Assembly (NCBI RefSeq): GCF_013368755.1
Contig: NC_049565.1
Location: forward strand, 4,526,001-4,590,000
Direction of reading: 5' to 3'
DNA: 64,000 bases
DNA from: Talaromyces rugulosus
Lineage: Eukaryota; Ascomycota; Eurotiomycetes; Eurotiales; Trichocomaceae
The notes under the pieces were generated by a model. It made no database searches, was not told where the DNA came from, and worked only from the letters and a program-made list of their open reading frames with translations. Position numbers and translations under genes: made by a program. Positions 21,663 through 34,855 of the stretch are shown piece by piece; position 1 is the stretch's first letter, and every line of letters starts with the position of its first letter.

Positions 21663-23563
21663 TCATTCCGGCTGAATATGACGTTTGAAGCGAACATATG
21701 GCCCATCCTTGGCACTAGTGACATGATCGTACATTTGAAATTCGTCAATTCGGTGTCTGCCATATTCGGATTTCGGATCCCCTCCACCGATACTCCCATG
21801 TTGCCCCTCCGTAATCTCAAAGTCAAAAGACCACAGAATATAGGCTAATGTGAGAGTAAGCTCGACATACGCTAGCCCTTTACCAATGCAACTGCGCGAC
21901 CCGATAGAGAAGGGAGTAAATGCAGCGTGTGGGGATACAATCCCACGATAAGGTGTGGACGACGGATCATTTAGTAACCATCTCTCTGGGCGGAATGAAA
22001 AAGGCTCAGGGTAGCACTCAGAATTGTGATGAAGACTGTAGATGCAAGTGGCAACATCCATTCCCTTTGGAATGTATTCGTTGTCAACAACAATTCCATC
22101 ATCCTCAGCCTCCCGCCAAAGGGCCCCAGGTGCAGACGGAGAAAGTCTCATAGCCTCATCTATACAAGCTCGGAGAAAGATACACTGGCTTAATTGAGAG
22201 CCTAGGTGGATTTCATCCAAAGTGCCAAATGCGGACCGCACCTCTTCTGCGACTCTTTTGTATGATTCTGGATAGTGACATAGATAGAAAAGACTAGCAG
22301 CCAAAGCAGTTGATGTAGTGTCGGTGCCTGGGTAGAGCTCCTAGTTAGTAATTGTTTTGTCATATCACAGCTCGGAATACGCAGTGAAACTGACCTGCGA
22401 CCACAAGAGTAGCGCTCTCGCCCCCTAACTCCTTTATATTAAGAGGTTCACCGGTCTCGGGATCTTTTGCTGTAGTCAAAAGAGCAAAGGCCCCCTTTCC
22501 TGATTTGCTGGTCACCCGCATAGCTTCTCGCAAGATTTCGTTTACGAATTTGATGAATCCGTCTCTTGCTTGAATAGCTTGTTGGAAGAAGAGCTTGTCG
22601 ATTATTTTCCAGCCTTTCATACCAGGAGACTCGATGAGAGTTCCTATTCGAACATTGGATTTTTCAATCGAGGCTGGAATAGATCGGTATTTACTATCTT
22701 TCAATGCAGACCAGTTGACTCCGAAAATAACATTAGTCATCACATCAAATGTGAAGTAATCACCTATCATGGGAGCCGATTTAGTCAATACTGGGATTAA
22801 TAAATAACAGATTATTGCAGATATTTTCTTACACCAGCGAGACATGTTTTTAGCAGGCGCCCAAACACCGTCCGCAACGGGTTTCCCTTCCGCGCTGATC
22901 AGTTCGGAGCAAAGTTGCTTGACATGCGTCAGGACCACGCTCTCATAACTTTTAAGTGCGGAATCAGAGAAAGCTTGACTAATCAAACGCCGTTTCTTTC
23001 CATGTTTCTTTTTGTCGACTTCAGTTAGAGTATTCGTGGCACGATGTACCATTGCGCTGTACTTTGTCGACTTCTTGAATTTCTTTCCGTGCGAGTAGAT
23101 ATCTAATTTGGTAAATATTTAGTCTTTGTGAAATGCAAATATACTGTTAAAAAGAAAGGAGCGTGGAATACCTTTCAAACCTGACGCAGTGTTAACTATG
23201 AGCTCGTTGGGTCCGTAACGAACATAAGGGCCTATAGTAGATATCAGCAACCCTAGTCGATAGACAAAACTCGTAGCCCCCGGGTCTTACCAAATTTTTC
23301 GTGGCATCGCCACATATCCAAGTGAAGGTCCCCTTTCCAAGCATGATACGCGGCGTATAGGTTGGTTAACTTCGCGATGAAAGGGCCTGGATACTTGGAA
23401 TATGGATGTAGTGTGATTCTATATACAAAAAGGCCAAAGATCTTTCAATCCGTTAGTCAAAAGAAACTCGCAAATTTATGACTAAAAAGTGATTGGTACA
23501 TACGGAAAGGACTGCAAGGCCAATAATGACCAGAAGAAAGTGAGGCACGATAGATAATAGCAT
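21663..23563 (-). CDS. Cytochrome P450 monooxygenase
   Basis: Six exons (23563-23504, 23441-23291, 23231-23172, 23102-22833, 22763-22395, 22327-21663) give 524 residues. The N terminus is a membrane anchor (residues 1-28) followed by the proline hinge YSKYPGPF, so it should sit on the endoplasmic reticulum. The I-helix oxygen-binding motif AGTDTTS spans an intron, ExxR is in DEAMRLSP, and FRPERW follows. The haem loop is [12 protein letters not shown] with Cys450 as the iron ligand. The 69-bp intron 22832-22764 is in frame without a stop and is easily missed; it ends just before the conserved [14 protein letters not shown]. The gene diverges from the SDR gene, sharing a 0.8-kb promoter. A role in oxidising the acyl chain or the peptide product is inferred only from its neighbours. 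Confidence 0.92.
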
Positions 23564-24353
23564 GATCACAGATTGAAGCTGCCAAATATTACTCAGTCAC
23601 TACAGTTGGTAGTTCAAGGTTTGAGAGTAAAATTAATTATGTCTATTTTTTTATATCTTGGCAGATGTTATTCGATTTGACAAGTAAATATGCGAAAAAC
23701 TTGTCAATAATCGTCCAAGATTTTTGATCTGTCATCCACTGACAGCGTTGGTCAAATTTAGCCCCATGCCGAGAGACTATTTACGCAACTATGAAACATG
23801 AACCAACGAAACTGCATGTAATCATATTTTACGGTAGATAAAGCTGGTGGGGGAGCTATATCTGTCGTAATAGTGTATATTACAAAGTATTTTACAAGAA
23901 ATTCAAATATTACACTGTAATATACATGGTGATAATACTTGGTATTATACTCCGGATGGTCCCCAATTATACAGATTGTAACGGTGTATGTAACCCCGTA
24001 TACCGCGCTGTGCTGTTCCCGATTTAGATCCATTACCCGCGGAGATAAAGCCACTAACGCAGTCACCATTTAGTATGCTGCCTTCTCTGACATTGGACAA
24101 ATGCCTATTACCATAGCTCTCGCGAATCACGCCGTCGAATTAACCAATGTGCAGAACAAGTGGCAAAGAGCGTAAACGGCCCCAGTTTTCGCTCCCACCG
24201 TTTCCGATAGCCGATCCTTCTCGCTACGGATGATAACCCTACCGAAGTTAGCAATAGACTCAGTAATGTGAGTGAAAATGTGCATAGAGACAGAAGAAGA
24301 ATCGGGATACAGTATATACTGACCGTTTTCAAGAGCATACAAGTGAGAAAAAA
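23564..24353. promoter_or_regulatory. Divergent promoter, P450 / SDR
   Basis: A 790-bp region between two divergent starts, containing several CGG/CCG triplets in its right half and the CCGTTTCCG motif annotated separately. No gene recognised; short open frames at 24108-24384 lack protein-like content. Confidence 0.55.
24198..24206. promoter_or_regulatory. Candidate regulator site CCGTTTCCG (CGG-AAA-CGG)
   Basis: On the minus strand this reads CGG-AAA-CGG, two CGG triplets three bases apart. Very similar strings are in the FAS alpha/ABC promoter and the NRPS promoter. CGG triplets with fixed spacing are typical of Zn2Cys6 binding sites. Functional assignment is inference. Confidence 0.35.
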
Positions 24354-25467
24354 ATGTCAAAAACCGAGCGGTCCTTGTTGTCACGATTTTTATCGTCTCA
24401 ATTTAAGACGCTTCCATACCCGGTTCAAAGTTTTCGAGGCCTCGTGGTAATTGTCACTGGGGCAAACACGGGGCTGGGCCTGGAAGCTTCCCGTCATTTT
24501 GTACGATTAGGAGCGGCGAAAGTCATATTAGCCGTGCGTGATGTTGAGAAAGGGAAAGCAGCACAGGACTCGATTTCCTTATCAACTGAAACAAAAAATA
24601 GAACTGAAGTGTGGAGTCTCGACCTGGCAAGCTATGAGAGCGTTAAGGAGTTTGCGCAACGAGCTGCAGGGCTTGACAGGCTTGATGTTCTTGTGGCAAA
24701 TGGTGGCCTCTGCACAGAAACCTTCGAGCTAGCTGAAGGCATGGAAAAGTCATTTCTAGTCAACGTCGTGTCAACCTTTCTGTTGGTATTTCTTTTACTA
24801 CCCCAATTAAGAAAGACTGCCACCGAATTCCAGACAAGACCGCATGTTGTTATCGTATCGAGCGAGGGCCATGAGACTGCAACTTTTGACGAAGGAAAAT
24901 CTGAATCAATATTGGCAGCGCTGAACGATCAGTCTACGTCTAATATGGGCGATAGGTGGATTTATTTTCTTCTGAATTTACATAGTTCCCCACTGACTAA
25001 GCTGTTGCAGATACGACACAACCAAACTACTGCAGCTTTATAGTATGCGAGCATTATCCGAGCGTCTTGACCAGTCCGGCAAACCTCCAGTGACTGTCAA
25101 TGCCCTTACCCCAGGTTTGTGCCGCACCAGTTTGCTGAGAGAGTCTTCACCTATGGCTCAGATCATAGCCGGGGCTATAAAGTTCGTCGTTGCTCGAAGT
25201 GCAGAAATGGGGAGTCGGACACTCGTTCACGCCGCTGAAGCACCCAGCGACAGCCATGGGAAATATCTACGTGATTGTGAAATAACACCGTAAGTGATGA
25301 AGAAAAGATTATTTCCAAAATCTGAGCTGTTCCAATAAAGACTGACACCTTCTAGGCCCGCTATTTTCGTAGACAGTGCCGAGGGGAAAGAAACACAGGA
25401 AAGGTTTTTCGTAGAGCTTATTGGAAGACTTGAAAAGATTTCACCTGGACTAGCTGCAAATATTTGA
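24354..25467 (+). CDS. Short-chain dehydrogenase/reductase (retinol dehydrogenase-like)
   Basis: Exons 24354-24955, 25011-25289 and 25356-25467 give 330 residues. The dinucleotide-binding motif is TGANTGLG at about residues 38-45, followed by LAVRDVEKG, where the Arg predicts NADP(H) preference. The motif NGG near residue 121 replaces the common NAG. A conserved Asn in FLVNVVSTFLL, Ser in VVIVSSEGHE, and the catalytic pair Tyr202 and Lys206 (YDTTK, restored by the first splice join) complete the classical tetrad. PG in TPGLCRTSL follows. It resembles the retinol dehydrogenase/WW-domain oxidoreductase branch, which acts on aliphatic or lipid-like alcohols and ketones. In this context it could reduce or oxidise the chain or a 2-oxo/2-hydroxy acid (inference). 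Confidence 0.9.
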
Positions 25468-26016
25468 CCCAATAACTCGGAGAGAGGAGGGAACCTGTAA
25501 AGATTCAATGTTGGGTTTATCAAATAATATAAACGAACGTCTAATAAATATACATACTAGTTGTTACGTGCTAAGACATGCTAACGTAGAAAATCTCGAA
25601 GATAATACTAAGAGACCATCTGGAAGAATGCCAACTTGTTGTTCTAATGTAAAAGCCAACAGAGTTACATTGGTAGGATGCAGTATTTCTTCCCTAATTT
25701 CTCAGGTCATTGACTGAAAGCCTGAACCCCGGGGCGTTCAATATTTATCGTTCTCCTGCGGCATTGCTCCAGCGCCAAACGGTTGCATCTGCAACTGTTT
25801 CTTCAAAGACGCGATATAATTATATAACTATATACATTAATTTACATATATGTTTATACTAAGAATGTAATGTGAGGGAAAATTTTGAAATTTAATTTGA
25901 ACGTATTGGTTAACGCCACGGATTCTATCACAACCCCATGCCAATGAACGCCTTTGAATTTCAGTACAACTAAAAACAAAGAAAAAGAAACGTTTAACGC
26001 AATGAATCCAGATAAA
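25468..26016. other. Convergent 3' region, SDR / FAS beta
   Basis: A 549-bp AT-rich gap with a weak AT-rich tract (25810-25860). No gene recognised. Confidence 0.5.
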
Positions 26017-29000
26017 TCATGCAAGAGCGACATGTGTTTCCCACTATTTAATTTCAAGTTAGCAATCTAGGCGTTGTGAACGATAGACTTGCAGGGACAA
26101 GGAAACGCACATTTTCTAGAATCTCATGCATCCGAGAGCTCTTTGTAAGAGCTAGGATATCTGAGCAGTATGCCTTGGACAGTTCAAAAGGCTTCGCTGT
26201 TAGATTCGGGATGTATTTCCCAATCAAAAGCTCAGGCTGTATCATATGATTAGGAATTGACCTCTCCAGAATTCGTCGAAAAGAGTCAACCCCGGGCCGC
26301 AGAAGACTGCTATGGAAGGGAACATTGACTTTCAGTGGGATCGTAGCTTTGCTACGCTTTAGGATCAGTGGCTGGGGCTTAGCTGTTGTATGTGCTAACG
26401 ATGATTGAATGATTGTCTGCAGTTCAGAACGTGTTTCGCTGGATGTGAAGTCGTTGGCTTTAAATATGATCGGATGAGTAGCTAGCTGATCCAGAACACC
26501 AGCTAAGCAGTCTAGGCAGCGCAACTGTTTCGTAATATCAGCTTGTTCTTGAGATATAATCCAGCAAAAGTCCATGGGCGCTGCTACTAACCTCCCCTGC
26601 GCAGACATACTGCATATTTTCAACATTGTAATTTACGATCTCACAGAGACCACCTGTCTCTCTTGCAACTGCCTCAACTACAAGACGAAGATCGGCTTCT
26701 CGAAAATCTAGATGCGTTTTAGTAAGGGTACTTTGTGCGCTGCGAGGAGTGAAGAACCACCTACCTGTCGAAAGACGAGCTGGGTTGATTGCACACATAG
26801 AGTACTCAATGGCTGCCTGTCCATCTTGCCTGACAGCCTTTTGCATTGTGAGGCCACGGTAAAAGGTAAGTGCGGCTAGTCCATCTAGTGTGAACAATTC
26901 TCCGAGACCTCCCAGAGCGATGAATTCACCTAGCGAGTGTCCAGCGAAACAACTATTACGATCAATGACACCTCGCGCCCGCATTTCGTGAACCCGACTC
27001 AGTTCTGTAAATGCCATCGCAGGCTGGGTGAAGATAGTTTCATGAAGTAAACCACTCTCGGACTGGTACGTGTATGATCGAGTTGTATTAGTGATTTCGG
27101 GGAAGGCTTTAACCGTTGCGAGGTTGCCATGGCTATCCGCCACATCGAAGATCAACGACATGTAATTCTCACGTATCGCCTTCCCACGTTTTCCCCCAAA
27201 GAATATGGTAAGCTCTTTAGGGTTCCGACGAACAATATCAATGATCGAGAACCCATAGGTATCTTGGTAGTATTGATCTGCTGTGTCCCAGACATGTCTT
27301 GCTGCTTCGCTGTGCTCGTAGAGCTCCATCCCCATTCCGGCATCCTGACTGCCCTGGCCTGTGAATACATAAGCGGTTCTTTTCTGGAGAACATTTGCTG
27401 TAGCAGAAAGAACCTCGGCTCCTGTCTTGATGCTGCGAGCAGTCGCCGATATCATCATCCGGCCATCGTCCATTCCAACATGATTCACGCTAACCTGGAT
27501 GTCATCCCCAGGGTTGACCTTCCCTTTGAAAGAGCAAGACCAAGACTGGACACGTTCAGGGTCATTTTCGGCAACGTATAGCTCCACAATCCCACGGATG
27601 AGACCACTGGTATACATTCCATGAATAACCGTGCCATCGTGGCCGGCATAACGGGCAAACGCTTCGGATAAGTGAATTGGGTTGAAGTCAGTTGAAGCAC
27701 GAGCGTAGGGCTCGCTGAAAACTGGCGCTTTCACTTGAATATCTTCACACAGGGGCCTTGGAGTGTTGTAGCGATCCACTCTATCAAACGCAATACTATG
27801 ACGCTCCAAAAAGTCGATCACTGGATTTCGACCATATTCTGTGCTCTTCAAATAGACAGACCCGATAACAATCCTGACGTTGTCTAATACTGCTGTTACT
27901 TCACCGGTCGTTTGGATACGATCGAAAAAAACAGAATCTTTGAATGTGTAACGGCTTCGTAGGCGAAAGACTAAGTTTCGACCTATAAATTTTTTGAGAT
28001 CAATGCCAGGATTACATCTCATCCAAGTTCGTGACTGAAGCACAGCCACGTCCTTTGCAGATGTAAGGGGTATTTGCCACGGTTTCTCTTCTCTGACCTC
28101 AAATGTATTGGCGTAATCAGTATAAGAGCCTTGGATTATGAACTCGCTCTTAACGAGAACAATTGGCTTATGGTCGCGATGAATGGTGGCATGGACTTCA
28201 ATGATTTTACCAGAATCCTTCCTGATTCTGATGGACTTTGTTTCTGCAGTTGTGTAGAGCACGTCTCCTTCACAAATGCAAGAAGCGTTATCGAGAACTT
28301 CAAAATGATTACCTAGATGCAGTAACTTCAATAAGTCCCCATCAATAGCATTTGAGAATAAGCACCCCATTAACGATTTCCAAGCGATGACAATGGCAAA
28401 GTCCAAAGGCGCATAGAGAGGCATCTCAGGGCGCCAGTGATATAAGGCGTTTTTATTTTCGATTGCCTTAGAAAAGTCAGAAATATCTTTTCTGGTGACA
28501 AGGAATTTATCGCCTTGCGTATCGGCTTTGCTGCGTTCACTTTGAGAATCTGGGTTTATCCAAATACGGCGATAGAACTCTGTTATCCGTGAATTTCGCG
28601 CGTCCATAATTTCCTGTATCGGGTTCATTCCAGATTCAACTTTGTAAGCGAAACAGAATGTCAAACTTTCTGGTTCTCGTTCCGCTATAGGTGGCTCTCG
28701 CAGAGTCACTTGAATCTCTGTGGTAGACAAAGCTCTCATTTCTACACTAGCTGCATCCCAGCTACCTTTTCGGGGAATCTGTTTCAAGGTGATGACAGTT
28801 TCCTTGGGGTCATCAGGATGAATGATTTGAACAGTAAGACCGGGACGGGGGGCAAGCATTTGTTTCACAGGATTTGGAACTTGCATTTGGCCCTGGACAA
28901 TGTTGTCGAGGGTTAGCAATGCTTGCCGCCATGATGGTGTTTGACCTCCTAGTAGACGGGCCCACTCTTGTACTTGTGGGAGAGGAGAACCCGAGTCCTC

Positions 29001-32000
29001 CAGTCGGAAAATAAGCATGGAAGGCTCATTGAAACGCTGCATAACCAATCCAGGTATTTCGAACCTCTCTTTGACGGGTTTGAAGTCACTATAAAGATGG
29101 GAAATACTGGGAATCTTAGAGTTATCTCCTGCGTAGCGCTCCTTTAAAATACCATCTATATGAGAATCATGAATCCCTCCAAGGATGTGGCGTACAGGCT
29201 CATCAACCACCTTGGTGAATTGGGCAGCAACAGGGCCATGTAAGATGCATACACGGCCAACGTCCTGGTCAATAACTGATTCTATTGATTCTGACTGCCA
29301 CAAAGAGTCTTTCTTGAACCAATACTCAAATGTTTCGTCGAGTGCGAGAATAAAGGGTAGGGGTTTCTGACCCGGCCGGCGGTAAAGGCGTAGGAGGGAA
29401 TTTGCGTCATGTGCAGTAATAATAGTATTTATAGTGTCGGGGTATGCTCTGAAAATGTGGTCTAGAAGCTGGTATGGCTTTTCCAACTGACTAATATGTT
29501 GGAGTACTGCGTTTCTCCGCGTTCGTGACCCAAAGTTGTCTTCGACAACTCTAATGAAATCCATCGTAAACGTTTTATAAGACGGATCAACCCAGGACTC
29601 GATGTTCTTTGGATAAAGAAGACCGATAAGTCTTTTCAGAACCTCAGTATATGTCATTTGCTGCATATCCACGGGCTTTCCAGCCGATGTCTGACCGAAC
29701 CAGACTTTCTGGAAATCCATATTTAGCCTCGAAATGATGTAGTCTTTCTGCTTTCCTAGCTCAACCAATTTTTTTGCTGAAGGAAGCGAGAAGATCTTTT
29801 TATCGAGCTCAGCCCAGAGGAGTACACCTCGCGTTGCTAGTTTGTGGATAGGCTCTCCCATTTCTGATTTCACACTGATGACACCTCCAGTGGAACGCTG
29901 ATATGTACCTTCCCACATGTTGTCATGGATGCCTGAAGCATTGGCGATGGCTTGTTTAGCTGCAAGACTGGTGGGAGCCTCTTTTGCAGCCATTACCCGG
30001 CTTCCTAGAAGGATTCCATCGAATGGCATCGGAGGGTGTCCGAACTGTTGAGACCATGTCCCGGTCAAATATGGATACGTATCATCAGACCCTCCGAACC
30101 CGCTCCCAGCCATGAGAATAATATTTGAGTGTGATCGAATCTGCCCATATTTCTCTAATATGGGGTTATGGAAGTCTTCAAAAGAGTGATGACCTCCTGC
30201 TCGCCCTCCTGTCCACTGTAGGACGATGGGGAATGTAGAATTAGCCTCGGCAATTCTCATGACTGCGTCAATTGCATCTTTAGAACCTGGCTTGAAAGAA
30301 ATATATCTAAGACCAAGATCCTTGATGTAACCATTTGCGATGTCAACTGAGGGAACACCAGCTCCAATGGTTAGGCTTTCGATTGGAAAGCCAGATTGCC
30401 GTAGGTCAACCAAGAGCGGGATTTGCCAACCCAAGGCACGAGGATCTGCATATATAACGTTGCAGGTGACTCCACGGCCAGATGGAATAGCAGTCACAAG
30501 GTTGGAAAGGGCTGCTTTCATACTCTCCGCATTATGGTATCTACCAGTTGCGAATTCAACGTGAAATCCGGCCTTCATAACTTCAGCTACGAATTCCCAT
30601 GAACACGTAGTCGGCGTCATTCCAGCTACCATTACCGGTGGAAGACCTGTCAGTCGACTGAATCTCGTATCGACGGTAATCCTGCGGTCCGCTGTCCGAA
30701 TAAGACGAGGTGCGAATTTTTCTTCCCATGTATTCGGGTATACAACTTCTTCCTTGCTGGAATACAATTCAGAAGTGTAACCCAGAGTCTTGCTGGGTCC
30801 CTGGAGAATATTTGCCAAGATAGTCCGGACACCAGTACCAGCTTTTAGTGTGTTGACAAGTGACCCCATTCCATGCTCCTTTCCTGGACCAAAGTCCATA
30901 ACATGGGTTATTTTTGGGAATTTGAGCGCCCCCTCCCAATTGACTGTTCCAACCGTGACCATACGGACGAGAGCATTTATTATGTTATCGTGTTCTCTGA
31001 GATCGACGTTGGTATCGGTGCTGAAAATTGGAAATGGAATGTCATGGCCCCTGACAATCAACTGTCCAAGATCTTCCTGGATTTGCTTTGAAGCACTTTC
31101 TAGAAGAGGCGTGTGAAAAGGAACAGTTGAGGATAAAAAACGCGTATGTACCACAGGTTTCCTGTGACTGTAGGGTACTCGTGGCGTCTCTTGTGCCGAC
31201 GAAACATCGTCGCTGGATAAATCTGTTTTGAGAGCATACAGAGAGGGAGGCCATCCAGCAACAACAAACTGGCGCGGACTGTTAACTAATGCGAGGTGGA
31301 TCTTTTTGGATGACGGTAGATGGTTGTTGAGTGCAAATATATGGTTCTCTAGTGTCTTCAATGACAAACCCTTGACGCTTAACATGGGAGTAAGCTTCTC
31401 TGAATCACTTCTGGAGATCGGCGGTATTGAGCTCTCAGGAAAGTGTTGTTGTGATCGGCAGCCAATCCAAAACAGCACTGTCAATGCAGTCCGGGTAGCT
31501 TTGTCAAATGAGCCCCAGGACGATGCTGTGCCTAGAAGAGCAGCTACAACGATACCTTGGGAGTGACCAGCTGCTCCGGCTAGATGATTCCGGAAATCTC
31601 CCGGAGACACATCAAGCACCTTACAAACAATAAAGTAGTTGACTATCTGTGCCAGCCCAATCAAGGGCATACTGACGGGAGCGGACAAGAGGTAATCCGA
31701 GTCTGGTGTCAACTCAGGGCATTCTAGCCAACCCCTGATGTCAAGTCCATGAGGATACATATGTTTTATACGTATGTCGGAAGCCAGCATCTGAAGATGA
31801 TCTGAAAGGGTGATGATAAATGACTGGAGGAGAGACTGATATGTATTGTATCTTTCTCGAAGCTCATTTAGGTAGGTCTCAACTCCTTGGCCTCCAAAGA
31901 CACAAATAATCTTAGCCTTGTGGCTAGACGCATCGGACAGAAGAGAGCTGCCCACAGACTTTGTATGCGAGTCAACCAGCGAACTTACTGCGTAGTAAGT

Positions 32001-32369
32001 ATGGATAACATCAAGTTTCTTCTGCAGATCAAGGTCGAGAGAGGACACCACGGTATGAATGTTTTCTTGGCAAAGCAATGATCGATTGTAGTACTCGAGA
32101 CATTTTTGAAGTATTCCCCAGTTATCGTCCATGCGTGAAGGCCGGGCTTGCTGTAGTATTTCTTGTATGTAAGATGATAGACGCTCGACCTTTGTTGTAG
32201 TAGACGGCTCAGACTCCAAAAAGGCTAGTAGATCGACGTCAATTTTTGAACTTTCCGAGCTGGGGCTGCGGCGAATCCCAAAGTAACGGTCATCATAGTC
32301 GGTCAATGGACTGTCCAACGAGAAGATTGTCTCGTTGGTTGTCGGGGTCCAGACGTAGTCGAAAGCCAT
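26017..32369 (-). CDS. Fatty acid synthase beta subunit (cluster-specific, HexB/ToxC type)
   Basis: Four exons (32369-26765, 26707-26592, 26524-26111, 26043-26017) give 2053 residues, the normal length of a fungal FAS beta chain. Domain order is intact. The acetyltransferase has GHSQG with Ser270. The FMN-dependent enoyl reductase starts PPVMVAGMTPTT near residue 570. The dehydratase hotdog carries DFNPIHLSEAF and GTVIHGMYTSG. The malonyl/palmitoyl transferase has GHSLGE with Ser at about 1812 and NYNVENMQYVCAG after it. The first intron (26764-26708) is 57 bp and in frame, and skipping the last one hides the true end, ILENWETHVALA. It partners FAS alpha just upstream in the same orientation. 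As a second FAS beta alongside NRPS genes it is likely a secondary-metabolism copy making a defined short or medium acyl chain, like HexB or ToxC (family knowledge). Chain length is not readable from sequence. Confidence 0.93.
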
Positions 32370-33373
32370 CGTTGATGTCTTATGCTTCGGGCAATATGTC
32401 TATTGCATGCTCAAGTTCCAATTCGTAGAAGTTTATGTTTGCGGAAATGAAATATAGTAAGGCAACGAATACAAAATCTTTTGCTTCACTGAAGCTTTGT
32501 TACAAGGCTTGTGCTTCACCGTTTGGGAAGGATGAAAGAAGATGCGGCCTCAATGTTTCAATAATGCTTTGGCCTGCAGTGGCACTTGAAATAGAAAGAT
32601 CACCAGTTGACAACAATTCCGAGAGAAAAAAAATTGCGAAGAACTGGTTGCATATCACTTCTCAGGGAGACAAGACTCTGTATATCTGTACCCACTAAAA
32701 CGAGAGTGCTGTGACCAACAATAAAACAGTTCAGTCTCAACATCTGATCACATCATATCCTTTCCATTTTCTCGGATATATGACCAAAACAAGAATATTC
32801 CATTGAGTCATATCTGTTTCAGAAGTATATTTTTGGATAAGAGGACCTTGTCAATAGTAAGTTTTCAATACAGGCGTGGTGGTGGCTTGAGACGAAGATA
32901 TAATACAGGTCCAAAATACAGAGAATTTAACGGTAATGAGTAGATTCTTTACGAATACGTGGATACCAAACTTACACTTCGTTTGACAATACGCGCGACA
33001 CAAAACATGTAACAATACCCCGAGTAAGCTTAGAAATGCCTTTACTTATTTAGGTCATTGTAGGGCTTAGGTGGGGTAGGGGCGCCAAACATATTATTCT
33101 TTGCTTCTAATAATTCCTGATTCATTTGAAATATTATGTCATGGTATGTAATTGGACTTTGTAATACTTTTGGTTTAGCGCTTACGTGATAGAAAACAGG
33201 GACGTATTATTTCGTACCTCGTCTACTGGTATGGAGATGCTGAATAGTTAGCAATAAAATGAGCGATACAAGCGTGTCAAGGAGATCGGCCTTTGTCGAT
33301 CACAGCCTGGAGATGCATAGTCCCCGGTCAATCCCAGACCGATTCTAGAACACTATTTATCACTCGGTCTAAC

Positions 33374-33441
33374 GTTGGTTGGTGGAACAGGACGAATCAC
33401 GGGAGGAGCCGGTGCACCCGGCTTCACCTGTTCCAACCAAC
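33374..33441. repeat. Imperfect 68-bp palindrome (hairpin-forming)
   Basis: The left arm has GTTGGTTGG-TGG-AACAGG and GGAGCCGG. The right arm, read on the other strand, has GTTGGTTGGAACAGG and GAAGCCGG. The two arms meet at TGCA. It is GC-rich inside an AT-rich spacer about 1 kb upstream of the FAS beta start. Confidence 0.6.
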
Positions 33442-34742
33442 ATGATTAATTCTGGGGATATAGTCATGGTTGCTGTGCATAAGCCCCATTTTCTGGACTC
33501 GTATACCGACCACCGTATCCGACAAAAACATTTGCAGTGTGCAGTGTTAAGCTGCGGCTCTTCGTATATTTCACTTTATGCACATGTTGGGCTGGTGGTG
33601 GCGAATGCTCAGACATCCTGGTATTGTTTTCCACATATAGTACGCAGCACGCATACCATTACTATTATTACAAAATAGACGGTTGCACAGTTTAATTAAA
33701 CCCGATTTACGTGATTTCAAATGGACGGATCCAGTCTTCCGGGCTGCGCAACAAATTGACAAGGATTGAAAACCTCTCTTAATAATAGTGTAACATAGAA
33801 AAATTACGTACATGTAAATTATTTGATACCAATGTATCCGTATAGATACATATGGGACATACTTTCGTACGAGAAAATAGAATAAAACTGCAAAAAACGG
33901 GCACATGGCGCTATCTTGATATACGGTACTGAGTAGTGTCAGGTCAGCTCACCGGAGAATGACAAAGCAACTGCTGACAATCAAAATATTAACCAATATG
34001 ATCACTCGTTCGACAAAGGGACTACGAATTGCGTATTTTCCTTGGTGATCACCATGGACACGTGGGAAGTCTACCCACATGGGCAACGTATGTTGGTTTC
34101 TAGTCCACCCAAAATGGAAAGAATTGTCGCCCTTGGCAAGATCGGTTTACGCAACATCAAGCACCGAGAAAACGGATCCGTCAGCAAGAATCAGCAACCA
34201 AACTAGACGCAGGTCCAACAGGGTAGAAATTCTCCCTAAAGCTCCCCATTGGCGAGCTGCTCCAACACAGGATCTAGACTTGACGTCAACTGATACCGTA
34301 GATCGCGTCATAAAAATTATAGATTAATGCTTGGACTGAATTACCAATTGACTCGTTTAGATCAATTGATTCTGCTGGCTACCTGCGACCAACACTACAT
34401 ATGTACGCGTGATATATCATTTTGAACTGACGTCAACGATGCTTTACGTAAAGTTTGCGTTAGGTGAGAAGTACCGATTCCTGGTTCAGATGGACAGCAC
34501 AAGGTACGGAATTTCGGTAATTTTAGCCCAATTAATGGATATAGTTAATTATTGAAATGTTGGGAGAAATAATAATGAATATTCAAGAAGCTATATAAAA
34601 AAATCAAAATACTTGTCAACGGAACAATATAAGGCAACGATATTGTCAGAATACCACAGTAATATTCAGTTTTTGTATAATAGTTGGGATTATGGTCCCG
34701 TTTATATCTGCAAAATGATAGAACGTTTCAGATTTGGAGAAG

Positions 34743-34766
34743 GAAAGAAAGAAAGAAAGAAAGAAG
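34743..34766. repeat. GAAA microsatellite
   Basis: About six tandem GAAA units, 100 bp beyond the stop codon of FAS alpha. Confidence 0.85.
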
Positions 34767-34855
34767 GTGTAGTGAAAAGCAAGTCGAGAAAACGAGAAAA
34801 TAAGTAAAGGACCGGCATAGATACTGAAAAAATAAAACTCAAGATACAACTAAAA

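Larger units (their letters stand above)
32370..34855. other. Long intergenic region upstream of FAS beta
   Basis: A 2.5-kb AT-rich gap between FAS alpha (3' side) and FAS beta (5' side). It contains an imperfect palindrome (33374-33441) and a GAAA microsatellite (34743-34766). Short open frames at 33379-33678 and 34079-34327 have no family features and I do not call them genes. Confidence 0.45.

Noticed and set aside
26054..26110. FAS beta ending at 26054
   Set aside because: A GTGCGT donor, GCTAAC branch and TAG acceptor remove this segment and give the usual ILENW-type end at 26017.
34079..34327. 82-residue open frame upstream of FAS beta
   Set aside because: No domain, no introns, no conserved motif. 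Its composition is like the surrounding spacer.
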